From assembly GCF_022664435.1 (NCBI RefSeq), contig NZ_JAKREU010000006.1, positions 1-64,000 of the forward strand: a DNA stretch of 64,000 nucleotides. Reading direction: 5' to 3'. Every line of letters starts with the position of its first letter. The first letter of the stretch is position 1. This document shows positions 8,891 to 17,892 of the stretch, in pieces. The stretch is from Sphingomonas panni. GTDB taxonomy: Bacteria; Pseudomonadota; Alphaproteobacteria; Sphingomonadales; Sphingomonadaceae. Below the pieces are notes generated by a model. That model was not told the DNA's origin. It did not search any database and worked only from the letters and a program-made list of their open reading frames with translations. The position numbers were made by a program, and so were the translations under genes.

Positions 8891-9526
8891 TCAGACCAGC
8901 ACCTTCTCCGGCTTGGTCACGGTTTCCAGCGGGGTGTTGGCGTCGATTTCCATCAGCGGCTTCAACAGGCCATCGCGCAGGTCGTAGACCCAGCCATGGA
9001 GTTCGAGCGGCTGGCCGCTGGCGAAGGCGCGCTGGACCACGTCGGTGCGGGCGAGCTGCACCAGCTGGTCATGGACGTTCAGTTCGACCAGCCGGTTGGC
9101 GCGTTGCTCCTCCGGCAGGGCGTCGAGTTCGTCGCGGTGGTTTTCGACCACCTCGCGCGCGATCGCCAGCCAGTCATGGACATGGCCTTCGACCCCGCCC
9201 TGCAACGCCGCCTGGATGCCACCGCACGCATAATGGCCGCACACGATGATATGGCCGACCTTCAGCACCTCGACCGCGAACTGCACCACCGACATCAGGT
9301 TCTGGTCGTTCGGATCGACCAGATTGGCGATGTTGCGGTGGATGAACATGCCGCCGGGTTCGGTATTGGTCAGCTGGTCCGGCGCGACGCGGCTGTCGGA
9401 ACAGCCGATCCACAGGAATTCGGGCTGCTGGCCGACCGTCTGCCGCGTGAAATAGTCGGGATTGTCCTCCAGTCGCTCGGCGGCCCATGCCTTGTTGGCG
9501 AGGAGCAGGTGCTTGTATTCCCTCAT
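8891..9526 (-). CDS. Beta-class carbonic anhydrase (SulP-linked)
   Basis: This 211-residue enzyme interconverts CO2 and bicarbonate. The zinc ligands of the beta class are Cys42 in IGCSDSRV, His98 and Cys101 in VCGHYACGG, and the Asp44-Arg46 dyad is intact. The ATG at 9526 overlaps the stop of the upstream SulP transporter gene in an ATGA arrangement, so the two are coupled. Coupling a SulP carrier to a carbonic anhydrase fits bicarbonate import or pH control, as known for BicA-like and SLC26-carbonic anhydrase pairs. A second, different carbonic anhydrase lies on the other side of the transporter. The LNVHDQLVQL and HGWVYDLRDG blocks are typical of the Can/CynT type. Confidence 0.92.
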   Translation of the reverse strand: MREYKHLLLANKAWAAERLEDNPDYFTRQTVGQQPEFLWIGCSDSRVAPDQLTNTEPGGMFIHRNIANLVDPNDQNLMSVVQFAVEVLKVGHIIVCGHYACGGIQAALQGGVEGHVHDWLAIAREVVENHRDELDALPEEQRANRLVELNVHDQLVQLARTDVVQRAFASGQPLELHGWVYDLRDGLLKPLMEIDANTPLETVTKPEKVLV

Positions 9527-11115
9527 GCGTAGGCGACCTCCTTGCGCGGTGCCTTGATCTGCGGCGCGGTGCGGTCGGCGATGTCGCCGCGGACCAGCAC
9601 CTTGATGTTGCGATATTGCGCGTTCTTGATGAAGCCGTTGATGATGTCGATATTGTCGAGATCGACATAGCTGGTCGCCGACAGGTCGATCACCACGGTG
9701 CAGTCGTCGGGTACCTTTTCCAGTTCCTTGGTCAGTTCGACCTTGTGGATGAAATACAGGTTGCGCTTGGCGCGGACCATGCAGCTGGCGCCCGGACCCT
9801 CGCCGTCCTGCACGAACGTCACCGCCGGGCGGAAATTGCGGGCGATGACGAACACGAAGCCGACGACCAGCCCGACGACGATGCCCTTGAGCAGGTCGGT
9901 GAACAGGATCGCGGCGATGGTGACGACGAACGGCACGAACTGGGTCATGCCCTGCTTCCACCGTTTGGTGAACAATTCGGGCTTGGTCAGCTTGTAGCCG
10001 GTCTGGATCAGCACCGCGGCCAGCGCCGACAGCGGGATCAGGTTGAGCAGGAACGGGATCAGCAGCACGCTGAGCAGCAGCCAGGTGCCGTGCAGGATCG
10101 TCGACATCTTGGACGCGGCATTGGCATCGACGTTCGCCGACGACCGCACGATGACCGACGTCACCGGCAGGCCGCCGATCAGGCCCGACAGGATGTTGCC
10201 GCCGCCCTGCGCCAGCAGTTCGTGGTTCTTGTCGGTCACGCGGCGCTTGGGATCGAGTTCGTCGACCGCCTTCACCGATAGCAGCGATTCGAGGCTGGCG
10301 ACGATGGCGAGGGTGACGGCGACGGTCCACACGGTCGCATTGCCGATCTGGCCGAAGTCGGGAAGGCTGAACAGCTTCACGAACCCGCCTAGGCCATCGG
10401 CGATCGGTACGCTGACCAGATGGGTCGGCTTGACCTGGATCGCGGGGGCGACCGCGCCGAACAGCGCGTTTAGCGCGACCGATCCGACCACCACGACCAG
10501 CGGGCCGGGGACGAAGCGCAGCGGACCTTCCTTCGGCCGCTTCTTGTCCCACCAGAACAGGAAGGCGATGCTGATCGCGGCGATGATCGCCGCGCCCCAC
10601 ACGACCTGTTCGCGCAGCACGAACAGGATGGTGTTGAAGGTGTTGAGGCCGTCGCCCTGGCGGAAGGCGAAGTCGCCGCCCGGATCGCCATCATAGCCGA
10701 TGGCATGCGGCACCTGCTTCAGGATCAGGATCAGGCCGATCGCCGCCAACATGCCGGTGATGACCGACGAAGGCACGAATTCGCCCAGCACGCCCGAGCG
10801 CGAAAAGGACAGCAGGATCTGCATACAGCCCGCGAGGAACACCGCGAGCAGGAACGCTTCGAAGCTCGGCAGCTTGGTGATGGCGTCGAGCACAATCACG
10901 GTCAGGCCGGCGGCGGGGCCGCTGACCGACAAGGGCGACTTGCTGAGCGAGCCGACGACGATGCCGCCGACGATCCCGGCGATCAGGCCGGAAAACAGCG
11001 GCGCGCCCGACGCGAGCGCGACGCCGAGGCACAGCGGGAGCGCGACCAGCGCCACCACGATCGATGAGGGAAGGTCCTGCCGAAGATTGGCGATCAGGGA
11101 AGGTTTCGTCGACAT
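9523..11115 (-). CDS. SulP/SLC26-family anion transporter with STAS domain
   Basis: This 530-residue inner-membrane transporter starts at MSTKPSLIANLRQDL (ATG 11115). The first part holds the family core with many membrane segments: VVALVALPLCLGVALASGAP, then SGLIAGIVGGIVVGSLSKSP and VSGPAAGLTVIVL. A cytoplasmic STAS-like domain occupies about residues 440-525 (VVIDLSATSYVDLDNIDIIN). Sphingomonads have related proteins annotated as sulfate permeases. Because it is flanked on both sides by carbonic anhydrases, and coupled to one by an ATGA overlap, bicarbonate is the more likely substrate. This is inference and transport specificity cannot be read from the sequence. It is probably in one transcript with 11238-11933. 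Confidence 0.88.
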   Translation of the reverse strand: MSTKPSLIANLRQDLPSSIVVALVALPLCLGVALASGAPLFSGLIAGIVGGIVVGSLSKSPLSVSGPAAGLTVIVLDAITKLPSFEAFLLAVFLAGCMQILLSFSRSGVLGEFVPSSVITGMLAAIGLILILKQVPHAIGYDGDPGGDFAFRQGDGLNTFNTILFVLREQVVWGAAIIAAISIAFLFWWDKKRPKEGPLRFVPGPLVVVVGSVALNALFGAVAPAIQVKPTHLVSVPIADGLGGFVKLFSLPDFGQIGNATVWTVAVTLAIVASLESLLSVKAVDELDPKRRVTDKNHELLAQGGGNILSGLIGGLPVTSVIVRSSANVDANAASKMSTILHGTWLLLSVLLIPFLLNLIPLSALAAVLIQTGYKLTKPELFTKRWKQGMTQFVPFVVTIAAILFTDLLKGIVVGLVVGFVFVIARNFRPAVTFVQDGEGPGASCMVRAKRNLYFIHKVELTKELEKVPDDCTVVIDLSATSYVDLDNIDIINGFIKNAQYRNIKVLVRGDIADRTAPQIKAPRKEVAYA

Positions 11116-11237
11116 AGGGTCGATAGCCTTTGAAACAGGGTGCGCCGGACGTGCTTGGGGGAAGCACGCCCGGCGCGGAACCCACGGCCGGCGGAACGGG
11201 GGAGGGAAGAGTCGCCCCGCCAACCCGCAGGAACTGG

Positions 11238-11933
11238 TTATTCGGCGGCTTCAGCCGTCACGAAATCCGCAGCAAGGCGCTTGGCGGCGGGCAGGGCCAC
11301 CGGCAGCGGACGGTCCGAATTGATCGGGGCGAAGCGGCCGGTTTCGCCGTCCAGCGCCAGGATCGTGCCGGCATGGATGTCGACGAACCAGCCGTGCAGC
11401 GTCAGCTCGCCCTTGGCGATGCGCGACGCGACCGCGGGATGGGTGCGCAGGTGCGAAATCTGGACCACGACGTTTTCGAGGCTGGCGGCACGGACGGCCG
11501 CCGCATCGTCGAGATCGGGATAGCTGTTTTCGACCACCGAATGGGCGGCATGGCTGTGCCGCAGCCACGCGGCGACGCTGGGCAGGCCGTCGAGCGTTTC
11601 CGGCTTCATCAGAGCGCCCATCGCGCCACAGCCCGAATGGCCCGACACGATGATGTCGGTGACGCCCAGCACCGCAACGGCATATTCGACCGTCGAGGTC
11701 GTGCCGCCATTCTGCTGAGTGAAGGGAGGGACGATGTTGCCGGCGTTGCGGATGACGAACACGTCGCCCGGCTTCGCCTGCAGGATATGTTCGGGAACGA
11801 CGCGCGAATCCGAGCAGGAGATCATCAGGACCTTCGGGCTTTGTCCATCGGTCGCCAGCTTCGAATACAGGTCGGCGTCGCTGCCGAACACGTCCTTTTC
11901 AAAGCCGAATACCCGGCCGATCACATCGTTCAT
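11238..11933 (-). CDS. Second beta-class carbonic anhydrase
   Basis: This 231-residue enzyme starts at the ATG at 11933, which follows GGAGGGAAAGACG. The frame is open further upstream but without a comparable ribosome site. Beta-class ligands are Cys40, Asp42 and Arg44 in MISCSDSRVV, and His99 and Cys102 in VSGHSGCGAMG. The block NAGNIVPPFTQQNGGTTSTV is typical of the plant-like or cyanobacterial-like group and differs from the downstream carbonic anhydrase, so this is not a recent duplication. It lies 122 bases upstream of the SulP transporter gene on the same strand and about 100 bases after the histidine kinase gene. Confidence 0.92.
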   Translation of the reverse strand: MNDVIGRVFGFEKDVFGSDADLYSKLATDGQSPKVLMISCSDSRVVPEHILQAKPGDVFVIRNAGNIVPPFTQQNGGTTSTVEYAVAVLGVTDIIVSGHSGCGAMGALMKPETLDGLPSVAAWLRHSHAAHSVVENSYPDLDDAAAVRAASLENVVVQISHLRTHPAVASRIAKGELTLHGWFVDIHAGTILALDGETGRFAPINSDRPLPVALPAAKRLAADFVTAEAAE

Positions 11934-12031
11934 CGTCTTTCCCTCCACCCGGCGGCAGCGAAGCCGCGCCACCGGTTCAGGAAACGATATAGACGACGCA
12001 ATCTTGCTGCGTTCGACGCCAGTGTAACGAA

Positions 12032-13369
12032 TTATTGCCGCGCCGCGAAAGGGGCGGGCAGCACGATCGCCGCGCACAGCCCGCCGCCGTCGCGGTTGCG
12101 CAGCTCCAGCCGGCCCCCCTCCGCCTCCACCGCGCGCTGCACGATCGACAGGCCGAGGCCGAAGCCGACCGTGTCGCGCTTGCGCGCGGTGTCGAGCCGG
12201 ACGAACGGTTCGAGGACATCGGCCAGGGACTCGTCGGGAATGCCGGGGCCGTCATCCTCGACGCGGATCACGGTCGCGCCATGTTCGATGGCGAGGGTCA
12301 GCGTGGCACTGCCGCCATAATGGATTGCGTTCTCGACAAGGTTGGTGACTGCGCGACGGAAGTTCGACCGGCGCACCGCGCGTTCGAAATGGTCCGGCCC
12401 GACATAGGTCGCGTCATGGCCATGGTCGGCGGCATCGTCGACGATGCTGGCGCACAGGACCGCGAGATCGACCAGCACGGCGCGCTCCGGTTCGCTCTCC
12501 CCGCCGAGAAAGGCGAGCAGCGACGTCACCATCGCCTCCATTTCCGCCAGGTCGTTCTGCACCGTGCCCCGCAGATCGCGGTCGGGAATGGCGTCGGTGC
12601 GCAACCGCAGCCGGGCGAGCGGAGTGCGCAGGTCGTGGCCCACCGCCGCCAATGCGCGGGTGCGTTCGTCGATCAGCCGGTGGATGCGCGCCTGCAACCC
12701 GTTGAACGCGACGACGAGGCGGCGGACCTCGCTCGGCCCCGCTTCCTCGATGGTCGGCAGCGTCGATCCGCCGCCGGGGCCGAAGCGATCGACCGCATCG
12801 GCCAGCTGGCGCATCGGCCGCAGCGTGCGGCGGATCAGCAACCCGCCGACCACCATCAGCGCGATGGCGGGGATCAGCGCCAGCAGGATGCGGCCGATGG
12901 CGAGGTCGAAGGCGCGCAGCGGTTCCAGCGTGCGGAAATACAGCCAGCTGCCATCCTGCAACCGGAGCGCACCGCTGACCACCGATCGCCGGCCCTGACC
13001 GATCAGCGTCAGGTGCAGGCCGGTCGAGGCGAGGCTCGGCTCCCACGCCAGAATCTGCTGCTCCATTTCACGCAGTTCGGTGCCGCTGGCCGGCAGTTCG
13101 GGAGCCGAGCCACGCCATTGCACGGCATAGCGTTCGGTGGTCAGCTCGGTCGCCATGCCGGCGCGCTCGGCGACTGGCCGTTCCTCGACGATGCGGGTTG
13201 CGATGACGAGATGTTCGGCAAGGCGGCGGGCCTCGTCGTCGCGCACCGAAAACTGGCTGGCGCGCTCGTACAGCAGCACCGACACGCCGAATTCGAGGAC
13301 GATGGTCAGCAGCAGGATCGCGACGATCCGGCCGATCAGCCCGACCGGCAGTGCCGGCAGCCGCTTCAA
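12032..13369 (-). CDS. EnvZ-like sensor histidine kinase
   Basis: The product has 445 residues. A first membrane segment (about 10-34) and a second (about 160-182) enclose a periplasmic sensor region of roughly 125 residues. A HAMP domain follows (RRTLRPMRQLADAVDRF). The H box is AAVGHDLRTPLARLRLR with His245. The ATPase domain shows NLVENAIHYG (N box), EDDGPGIPDE (G1) and VGFGLGLSIV (G2). This is the EnvZ/RstB/CpxA layout. The start ATG overlaps the stop of the regulator gene, so the pair is co-transcribed regulator first. The carbonic anhydrase/SulP genes lie immediately downstream on the same strand. Control of that cluster by this pair is a reasonable inference. Confidence 0.92.
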   Translation of the reverse strand: MKRLPALPVGLIGRIVAILLLTIVLEFGVSVLLYERASQFSVRDDEARRLAEHLVIATRIVEERPVAERAGMATELTTERYAVQWRGSAPELPASGTELREMEQQILAWEPSLASTGLHLTLIGQGRRSVVSGALRLQDGSWLYFRTLEPLRAFDLAIGRILLALIPAIALMVVGGLLIRRTLRPMRQLADAVDRFGPGGGSTLPTIEEAGPSEVRRLVVAFNGLQARIHRLIDERTRALAAVGHDLRTPLARLRLRTDAIPDRDLRGTVQNDLAEMEAMVTSLLAFLGGESEPERAVLVDLAVLCASIVDDAADHGHDATYVGPDHFERAVRRSNFRRAVTNLVENAIHYGGSATLTLAIEHGATVIRVEDDGPGIPDESLADVLEPFVRLDTARKRDTVGFGLGLSIVQRAVEAEGGRLELRNRDGGGLCAAIVLPAPFAARQ

Positions 13370-14076
13370 CGGCGTTCCACCGGCACGTTCAGCATATAGC
13401 CGACGCCGCGCACCGTGACGATCGGCGGGGTGCCGCCGGCGGTCGACAGCTTGCGGCGCAAGCGGCTGATGAGCACGTCGATGCTGCGGTCCGAACTGTC
13501 GCCCAGCCGCGTGCGCGACAATTCGATGAGCCGTTCGCGGGCGATCACTCGCTGGGCATGGTCGAGCAGCACGACCAACAGGTCGAACTCCGCGCCGGTC
13601 AGGTCGACCTGCGCGCCCGTAGGCGAGGTCAGTTCGCGGCGGGGCACGTTCGCGGTCCAGCCTTCGAAGCTGTAGATGCCTTCCTCGCGTTGCGCCGCCT
13701 GTGCGTTCAGCTCGCCCCGGCGCAGCACGGCGCGAACGCGGGCGATCAGCTCGCGCGTGCCGAAGGGTTTCGGCAGATAATCATCGGCACCGAGTTCGAG
13801 GCCGATGACGCGGTCGACCTCGCTCCCCTTGGCCGACACGAAGATGATCGGCACCGCGCTGTTCTGGCGGATCTGGCGGCACAGGTCGATGCCGCTGGTG
13901 CCGGGCAGCATGATGTCGAGGAGGATCAGGTCGACCGGCCCCTGTTCCAGCGCCAGCCACATTTCGGGCGCAGCCGAACAGGTGCGGACGTGATAGCCGT
14001 TTTCCTGCAACGCACGCGCGGTCAGGGTGCGCAGCGCGGGATCGTCCTCTACGACGATGATCGAAGGGGCGGTCAT
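13366..14076 (-). CDS. OmpR-family response regulator
   Basis: The product has 236 residues from the ATG at 14076 (MTAPSIIVVEDDP), with GGAGAG about 10 bases upstream. A longer frame starting at 14130 adds a polar leader without family resemblance. The receiver domain has the acidic pair in VEDDPAL, the phospho-acceptor Asp54 in LLDIMLPG, Ser in VSAKG and Lys in PKPFG. The winged-helix domain (about 135-232) ends with VRGVGYML. The length and the DLTGAEFDLL block fit the OmpR subgroup. It is the first gene of the pair with the downstream EnvZ-like kinase, and possibly of the longer carbonic anhydrase/SulP run. Confidence 0.93.
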   Translation of the reverse strand: MTAPSIIVVEDDPALRTLTARALQENGYHVRTCSAAPEMWLALEQGPVDLILLDIMLPGTSGIDLCRQIRQNSAVPIIFVSAKGSEVDRVIGLELGADDYLPKPFGTRELIARVRAVLRRGELNAQAAQREEGIYSFEGWTANVPRRELTSPTGAQVDLTGAEFDLLVVLLDHAQRVIARERLIELSRTRLGDSSDRSIDVLISRLRRKLSTAGGTPPIVTVRGVGYMLNVPVERR

Positions 14077-14124
14077 GGGGTCAGGCTCTCCATCGCGTTC
14101 TTGTCTTGGCCGATCGGCCCGAAT

Positions 14125-14220
14125 CGTCATTCCCGCGCAGGCGGGAATCCATATACGCTACGGTTCCGGTTCAAGCCGCGACGTTGGCGTCTATGGATCC
14201 CCGCCTGCGCGGGGATGACG
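14125..14220. repeat. Paired-palindrome intergenic repeat, copy B
   Basis: Arm 14125-14153 (CGTCATTCCCGCGCAGGCGG and following) is an imperfect reverse complement of arm 14192-14220, which ends CGCGGGGATGACG. Each arm is itself a hairpin. It occupies the 200-base gap between the regulator and M14 peptidase genes. The 38-base centre resembles that of copy C at 29070 (both end in TATGGATNCCCGCC). Confidence 0.8.
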
Positions 14221-14280
14221 GGAGTTGGCGCACAGGGTTCGTTCAATTCAGCCGGAATGTCCACCGCACCCGGCCAATGC

Positions 14281-16053
14281 TCAATTCACCTCGCGCCCGA
14301 CCGGGTACAGCAGATATCGTTGGTCGTAATAGGGCGTGCGGGCATAGAACCATTGCAGCCGGGCGGTCGGATCGGCGGCGAAGGCGGGGTCGGCGGCGAG
14401 CTTCGCGTCGAACTCGGCCTTCAGCTTCGGATCGCCTGCCAGCATCCGGTCGGCGAGCGGAGCGATGGCATAGCCTTCGATATATTCCGTCCGCTGCAGC
14501 ATTTCGGGGGCCATGTTCCACGCCAGCACGCCGTCCTCGCTCTCGGGTTCGAGCAGGAAGGCGGCGAGCAGGCCCAGCGGCTGGTCGGCGGGCACGCGGA
14601 CCGATCCGGCGGGCATCGTCTCGCGGTGGCGTTCATGGACGATGGTCGCGTCCAGCGGGATATGGCCCTCGTTGGCATTGCCGAGCCTGGGGTTCGTCGC
14701 GCGCGCCATATCGAGGTCGAGCCTGCGGGGGGTGTCGATCGGTTCGTAGCGGATGCCGTGCAGTTTCAGCAGGTCGATGACATGGGGCAGGGTGGCCGGC
14801 ACCCACCATGCCTTTGGCAGCGTCACGGTCCTGTCGGGATTGCTGCCATAGACCGGCATCCTGAAGGTCACGGGCCTCGACAGCCAGCGCAGTTCGTCGC
14901 GGCCGGAGGCGGGCGAGCGATAGGTGTCGTGCGCCAGCCCGAGGAAATCGACGCTGTAGATCGGCTCGGCGGTCTGTTTCCAGCTGGTCGTCACGCTGGT
15001 CGGGCGCGCGGCGCGGTCGGCGTCGATCGCGGCGCGCAGTTCGGCGGCGCGCTCCCCGGCGAGGCGCAGCGATTCCTCGACGAAGACATAGGTGCCCAGC
15101 ACCCGCTGCCGATAGGGTTTCAGCGAATGCGTCTCGACCAGCACCGTCGGGATATGTGCGATATCGCCATAGCCGGTCGAGAAACGCGGCGTGTCGACAT
15201 CCTGCGTCATGCCCTTTTCGGGTTCGCGATTGTCGAGCGTGCTGACATAATAGCCGGGGATATGGCCGTTGCGCGTGAGCGCCACATCCATCGCCGGGCG
15301 CAGCCGCGTGTCGAGGAACCGGCCGATGGCGGCCGAGCGCGCATAATAGCCCCGCCACCCGGAAAAGGCGTAGGTCACGTCGTAGCGATGGTCGATGCCG
15401 TCGGTGACGTGCAGGTCCAGATAGAGCACCGGATCGACGCGGCGGATCAGGCCGATCATCGCCTGCGTCTCCGGCGCGTCGGCCTTCAGGTAATCGCGGT
15501 TGAGGTTCAGATTCTGCGCGGTGGTGCGCCAGCCCATATCCTTCGGCCCGCGCTGGTTCGGGCGGTTGAACGGCGACGAACGCTCATGGCCGTCGACATT
15601 GTAGATCGGCACGAACACCAGATCGACCTTGTCCAGCAAGGCGTCCTTGCCGCGCAGCGCGATGTCGCGCAGCAGCATCAGCCCGGCATCCTTGCCCTCG
15701 ATCTCGCCCGAATGGATGCCGGCCTGCACCAGCACGACCGGCTTGGGTGCCGTACCCTTGTGCGCGCGAACGGCATAGAGGTCGCGGCCCTGCGGGCTTT
15801 TCCCGAATGTTTCGATCGACAGCAGCGGCGACGCGGCGACCAGCCTGTCGATCCAGGCGCGGGTCGCGGCATAATCGGGGGTGGTGACGAACCCGCTCGC
15901 CTCCGCCGGGGTGATCCACGGGTCGCCGGGCTTCACGACCAGCTTCTCGCTGGCCCCATGCCACGGGCGGATCGGGGGCAGGGGGGCTTCGAGCGGGGTC
16001 TGGGCGGTGGCGGTCGAGGCGAGGAGCGCGGCGGCGAGGATCAGGGAACGCAT
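14281..16053 (-). CDS. Exported M14-family zinc carboxypeptidase
   Basis: The product has 590 residues from MRSLILAAALLASTATAQ, a signal peptide ending at Gln18. A longer frame to 16194 adds residues without export character. The M14 zinc site is His114 and Glu117 in AGIHSGEIEG, with the third ligand His215 in YLDLHVTDG. The usual Arg and Asn substrate residues appear in NLNLNRDY. The C-terminal 250 residues, after HIPTVLVETHSLKPYRQRV, form an extra domain seen in long exported M14 proteins of proteobacteria. It probably removes C-terminal residues from peptides outside the cytoplasm. No strong ribosome site precedes the chosen ATG, so the start is the weakest part of the call. Confidence 0.85.
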   Translation of the reverse strand: MRSLILAAALLASTATAQTPLEAPLPPIRPWHGASEKLVVKPGDPWITPAEASGFVTTPDYAATRAWIDRLVAASPLLSIETFGKSPQGRDLYAVRAHKGTAPKPVVLVQAGIHSGEIEGKDAGLMLLRDIALRGKDALLDKVDLVFVPIYNVDGHERSSPFNRPNQRGPKDMGWRTTAQNLNLNRDYLKADAPETQAMIGLIRRVDPVLYLDLHVTDGIDHRYDVTYAFSGWRGYYARSAAIGRFLDTRLRPAMDVALTRNGHIPGYYVSTLDNREPEKGMTQDVDTPRFSTGYGDIAHIPTVLVETHSLKPYRQRVLGTYVFVEESLRLAGERAAELRAAIDADRAARPTSVTTSWKQTAEPIYSVDFLGLAHDTYRSPASGRDELRWLSRPVTFRMPVYGSNPDRTVTLPKAWWVPATLPHVIDLLKLHGIRYEPIDTPRRLDLDMARATNPRLGNANEGHIPLDATIVHERHRETMPAGSVRVPADQPLGLLAAFLLEPESEDGVLAWNMAPEMLQRTEYIEGYAIAPLADRMLAGDPKLKAEFDAKLAADPAFAADPTARLQWFYARTPYYDQRYLLYPVGREVN

Positions 16054-16353
16054 GGGTGCGATGGTAGCGGATGTTACCGGCGATGCCAGTGGGGTCATGC
16101 GTTGCCCCGGCGCGTGCCGACATGTCGTCTGTGGCGCGACGGCAACTATCCCACCGTATCCATTGCCGACCCGGAACGATCCGTTCCGTAACAAGTTATT
16201 GCTGGATCAATACCCCCATATGGAGCCACGGCGATCGCCCCGGCGTATGAATTCAAGCCGCATGAGCGGCCGTTCCTGCCCGGATCTCCCGCGACGCCCG
16301 ACCATCCGTTCGGGCGGCGGGTCGGCTATTTCGCGATCGGTATCCTGCTGGGC

Positions 16354-17892
16354 GTGACCGGCGGGTTCAACAACGGCCTGCTGATCGCGAACCTGCCGCA
16401 GATTCAGGGTGCGCTGGGCCTGACCCCGGTCGAGGGCGGCTGGCTGACCGCGATCTCGTCGATGACCAGCGTGTGCATGTCGATGCTGCTCATCAAGTTC
16501 CGCCAGCAATTCGGGATGCAGCGCTTCACCCGCGTGTTCCTGGTCGGGTTCCTGGTGCTGAACATCCTGCAGGTGTTCGTGCACAGCTATGGCGTGCAGC
16601 TGATCGTGCGTGGCGCGTCGGGCATCGCCGCCAGCGCGCTTACCACATTGTGCTTCCTGTATATCATGCAGTCGCTGCCGGCCGCCGCGCGACTGTCGGG
16701 GATGATCATCGGTTTCGGCGCGTCGCAGGTGGCGCTGCCGCTGGCGCGGGTGCTGTCGCCGCTGCTGCTGGCCGATGGCCGGGTCGAGGCGCTGTTCCTG
16801 TTCGAACTGGGGCTGACGCTGGTCTGCCTCGGATCGGTCGCGCTGCTGCGCCTGCCGCCATCGGACCGGACGCCCGCGTTCGAACGGATCGATTTCCTGA
16901 CCTTCGCGCTGCTGGCGCCGGGGGTGGCGCTGCTGTGCGCGGTGCTGGTGCAGGGGCGTATTCAATGGTGGTCGACGCCGTGGCTCGGCTATGCGCTGGC
17001 CGCTGCCATCCCGCTGATCGGCGGGGCGCTGCTGATCGAGCATAATCGCGCCAATCCGCTGCTCAACACCCGTTGGATGCTCGGGCGCAACATCGTGCGG
17101 TTCGCGGTCGTGGCGGCGTCGTTGCGCATCCTGCTGTCGGAGCAGACATTCGGCACGGTCGGGCTGCTGACCGTCGTCGGCATGGGCAACGACCAGCTGG
17201 TGACGCTCAGCCTCGTCATGACGCTGGCGTCGATCGCCGGAGTCGTGGTCAGTCTGAAGACGCTGAACATGCAGGATCTGTACAAGCCGGTGATCGTCGC
17301 GGTCGCGCTGATCGGGCTGGGGGCATGGCTGGATTCGGATTCGACCAACCTGACCCGCCCGTCGAGCCTGTATGTCAGCCAGGGCATCATCGCCTTTGCT
17401 GCGCTCTATTTCCTGGGGCCGATGATCATGATCGGCATCTTCCGCGCGCTGGCGCGGGGGCCGAGCCATATCATCAGTTTCTCGGCCATCTTCAGCATTT
17501 CTCAGACAATGGGTGGCCTTGCCGGTACCGCGCTGCTCGGATCGTTCCAGATATTGCGTGAGAAATATCACGCGTTCGAACTGACCCAGACGCTGACCGC
17601 CACCGATCCGCAGGTCGTGCAGCGCATCCAGCAGCTGGGCGGTGCCTATGCCCGCGTGCTGGGCGATGCCGCGCTGCGGCAGGCGTCGGGGGCGGCGCTG
17701 CTGGGGCAGCAGGTGACGCGCGAGGCCAATATCCTCGCCTATAACGACGTGTTCCTTGGCGTCGCCGTGCTGTCGGCGGCAATGGTGGTGTGGCTGGGGG
17801 CGCTGTGGCTGCGCTTCCGCCTGAAGGGTGTGAACCCGCTGGCCGGCGATCTCGCCGCCGTGCAGCAGATGCGACAGAAGCAGATGTCATGA
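16354..17892 (+). CDS. MFS (DHA2/EmrB-like) efflux permease; 5' end probably frameshifted
   Basis: From GTG 16354 the product has 512 residues with about 14 hydrophobic segments and motifs of the EmrB/QacA group (LTPVEGGWLTAISSMTSV, FGASQVALPLARVL). The preceding bases in the same frame clearly encode more of the protein: residues PFGRRVGYFAIGILLG complete membrane segment 1, and AYEFKPHERPFLPG reads as a natural N-terminus. That extension has no ATG, GTG or TTG before an in-frame TAA at 16189. ATG 16220 is one base out of frame. One extra C near 16226 would give MEPTAIAPAYEFKPHER. The gene is therefore either broken by a one-base deletion, mis-sequenced, or uses a rare start. Its stop overlaps the HlyD gene (ATGA). 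Confidence 0.8.
   Translation: MTGGFNNGLLIANLPQIQGALGLTPVEGGWLTAISSMTSVCMSMLLIKFRQQFGMQRFTRVFLVGFLVLNILQVFVHSYGVQLIVRGASGIAASALTTLCFLYIMQSLPAAARLSGMIIGFGASQVALPLARVLSPLLLADGRVEALFLFELGLTLVCLGSVALLRLPPSDRTPAFERIDFLTFALLAPGVALLCAVLVQGRIQWWSTPWLGYALAAAIPLIGGALLIEHNRANPLLNTRWMLGRNIVRFAVVAASLRILLSEQTFGTVGLLTVVGMGNDQLVTLSLVMTLASIAGVVVSLKTLNMQDLYKPVIVAVALIGLGAWLDSDSTNLTRPSSLYVSQGIIAFAALYFLGPMIMIGIFRALARGPSHIISFSAIFSISQTMGGLAGTALLGSFQILREKYHAFELTQTLTATDPQVVQRIQQLGGAYARVLGDAALRQASGAALLGQQVTREANILAYNDVFLGVAVLSAAMVVWLGALWLRFRLKGVNPLAGDLAAVQQMRQKQMS

Noticed and set aside
11934..12077. N-terminal extension of the second carbonic anhydrase
   Set aside because: The in-frame upstream sequence overlaps the kinase gene end, resembles no known leader, and the ATG at 11933 has a strong ribosome site.
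13351..16191. 946-residue open frame on the plus strand
   Set aside because: It spans the regulator gene, a palindromic repeat and the M14 peptidase gene in antisense. A real gene would not run through such a mix.
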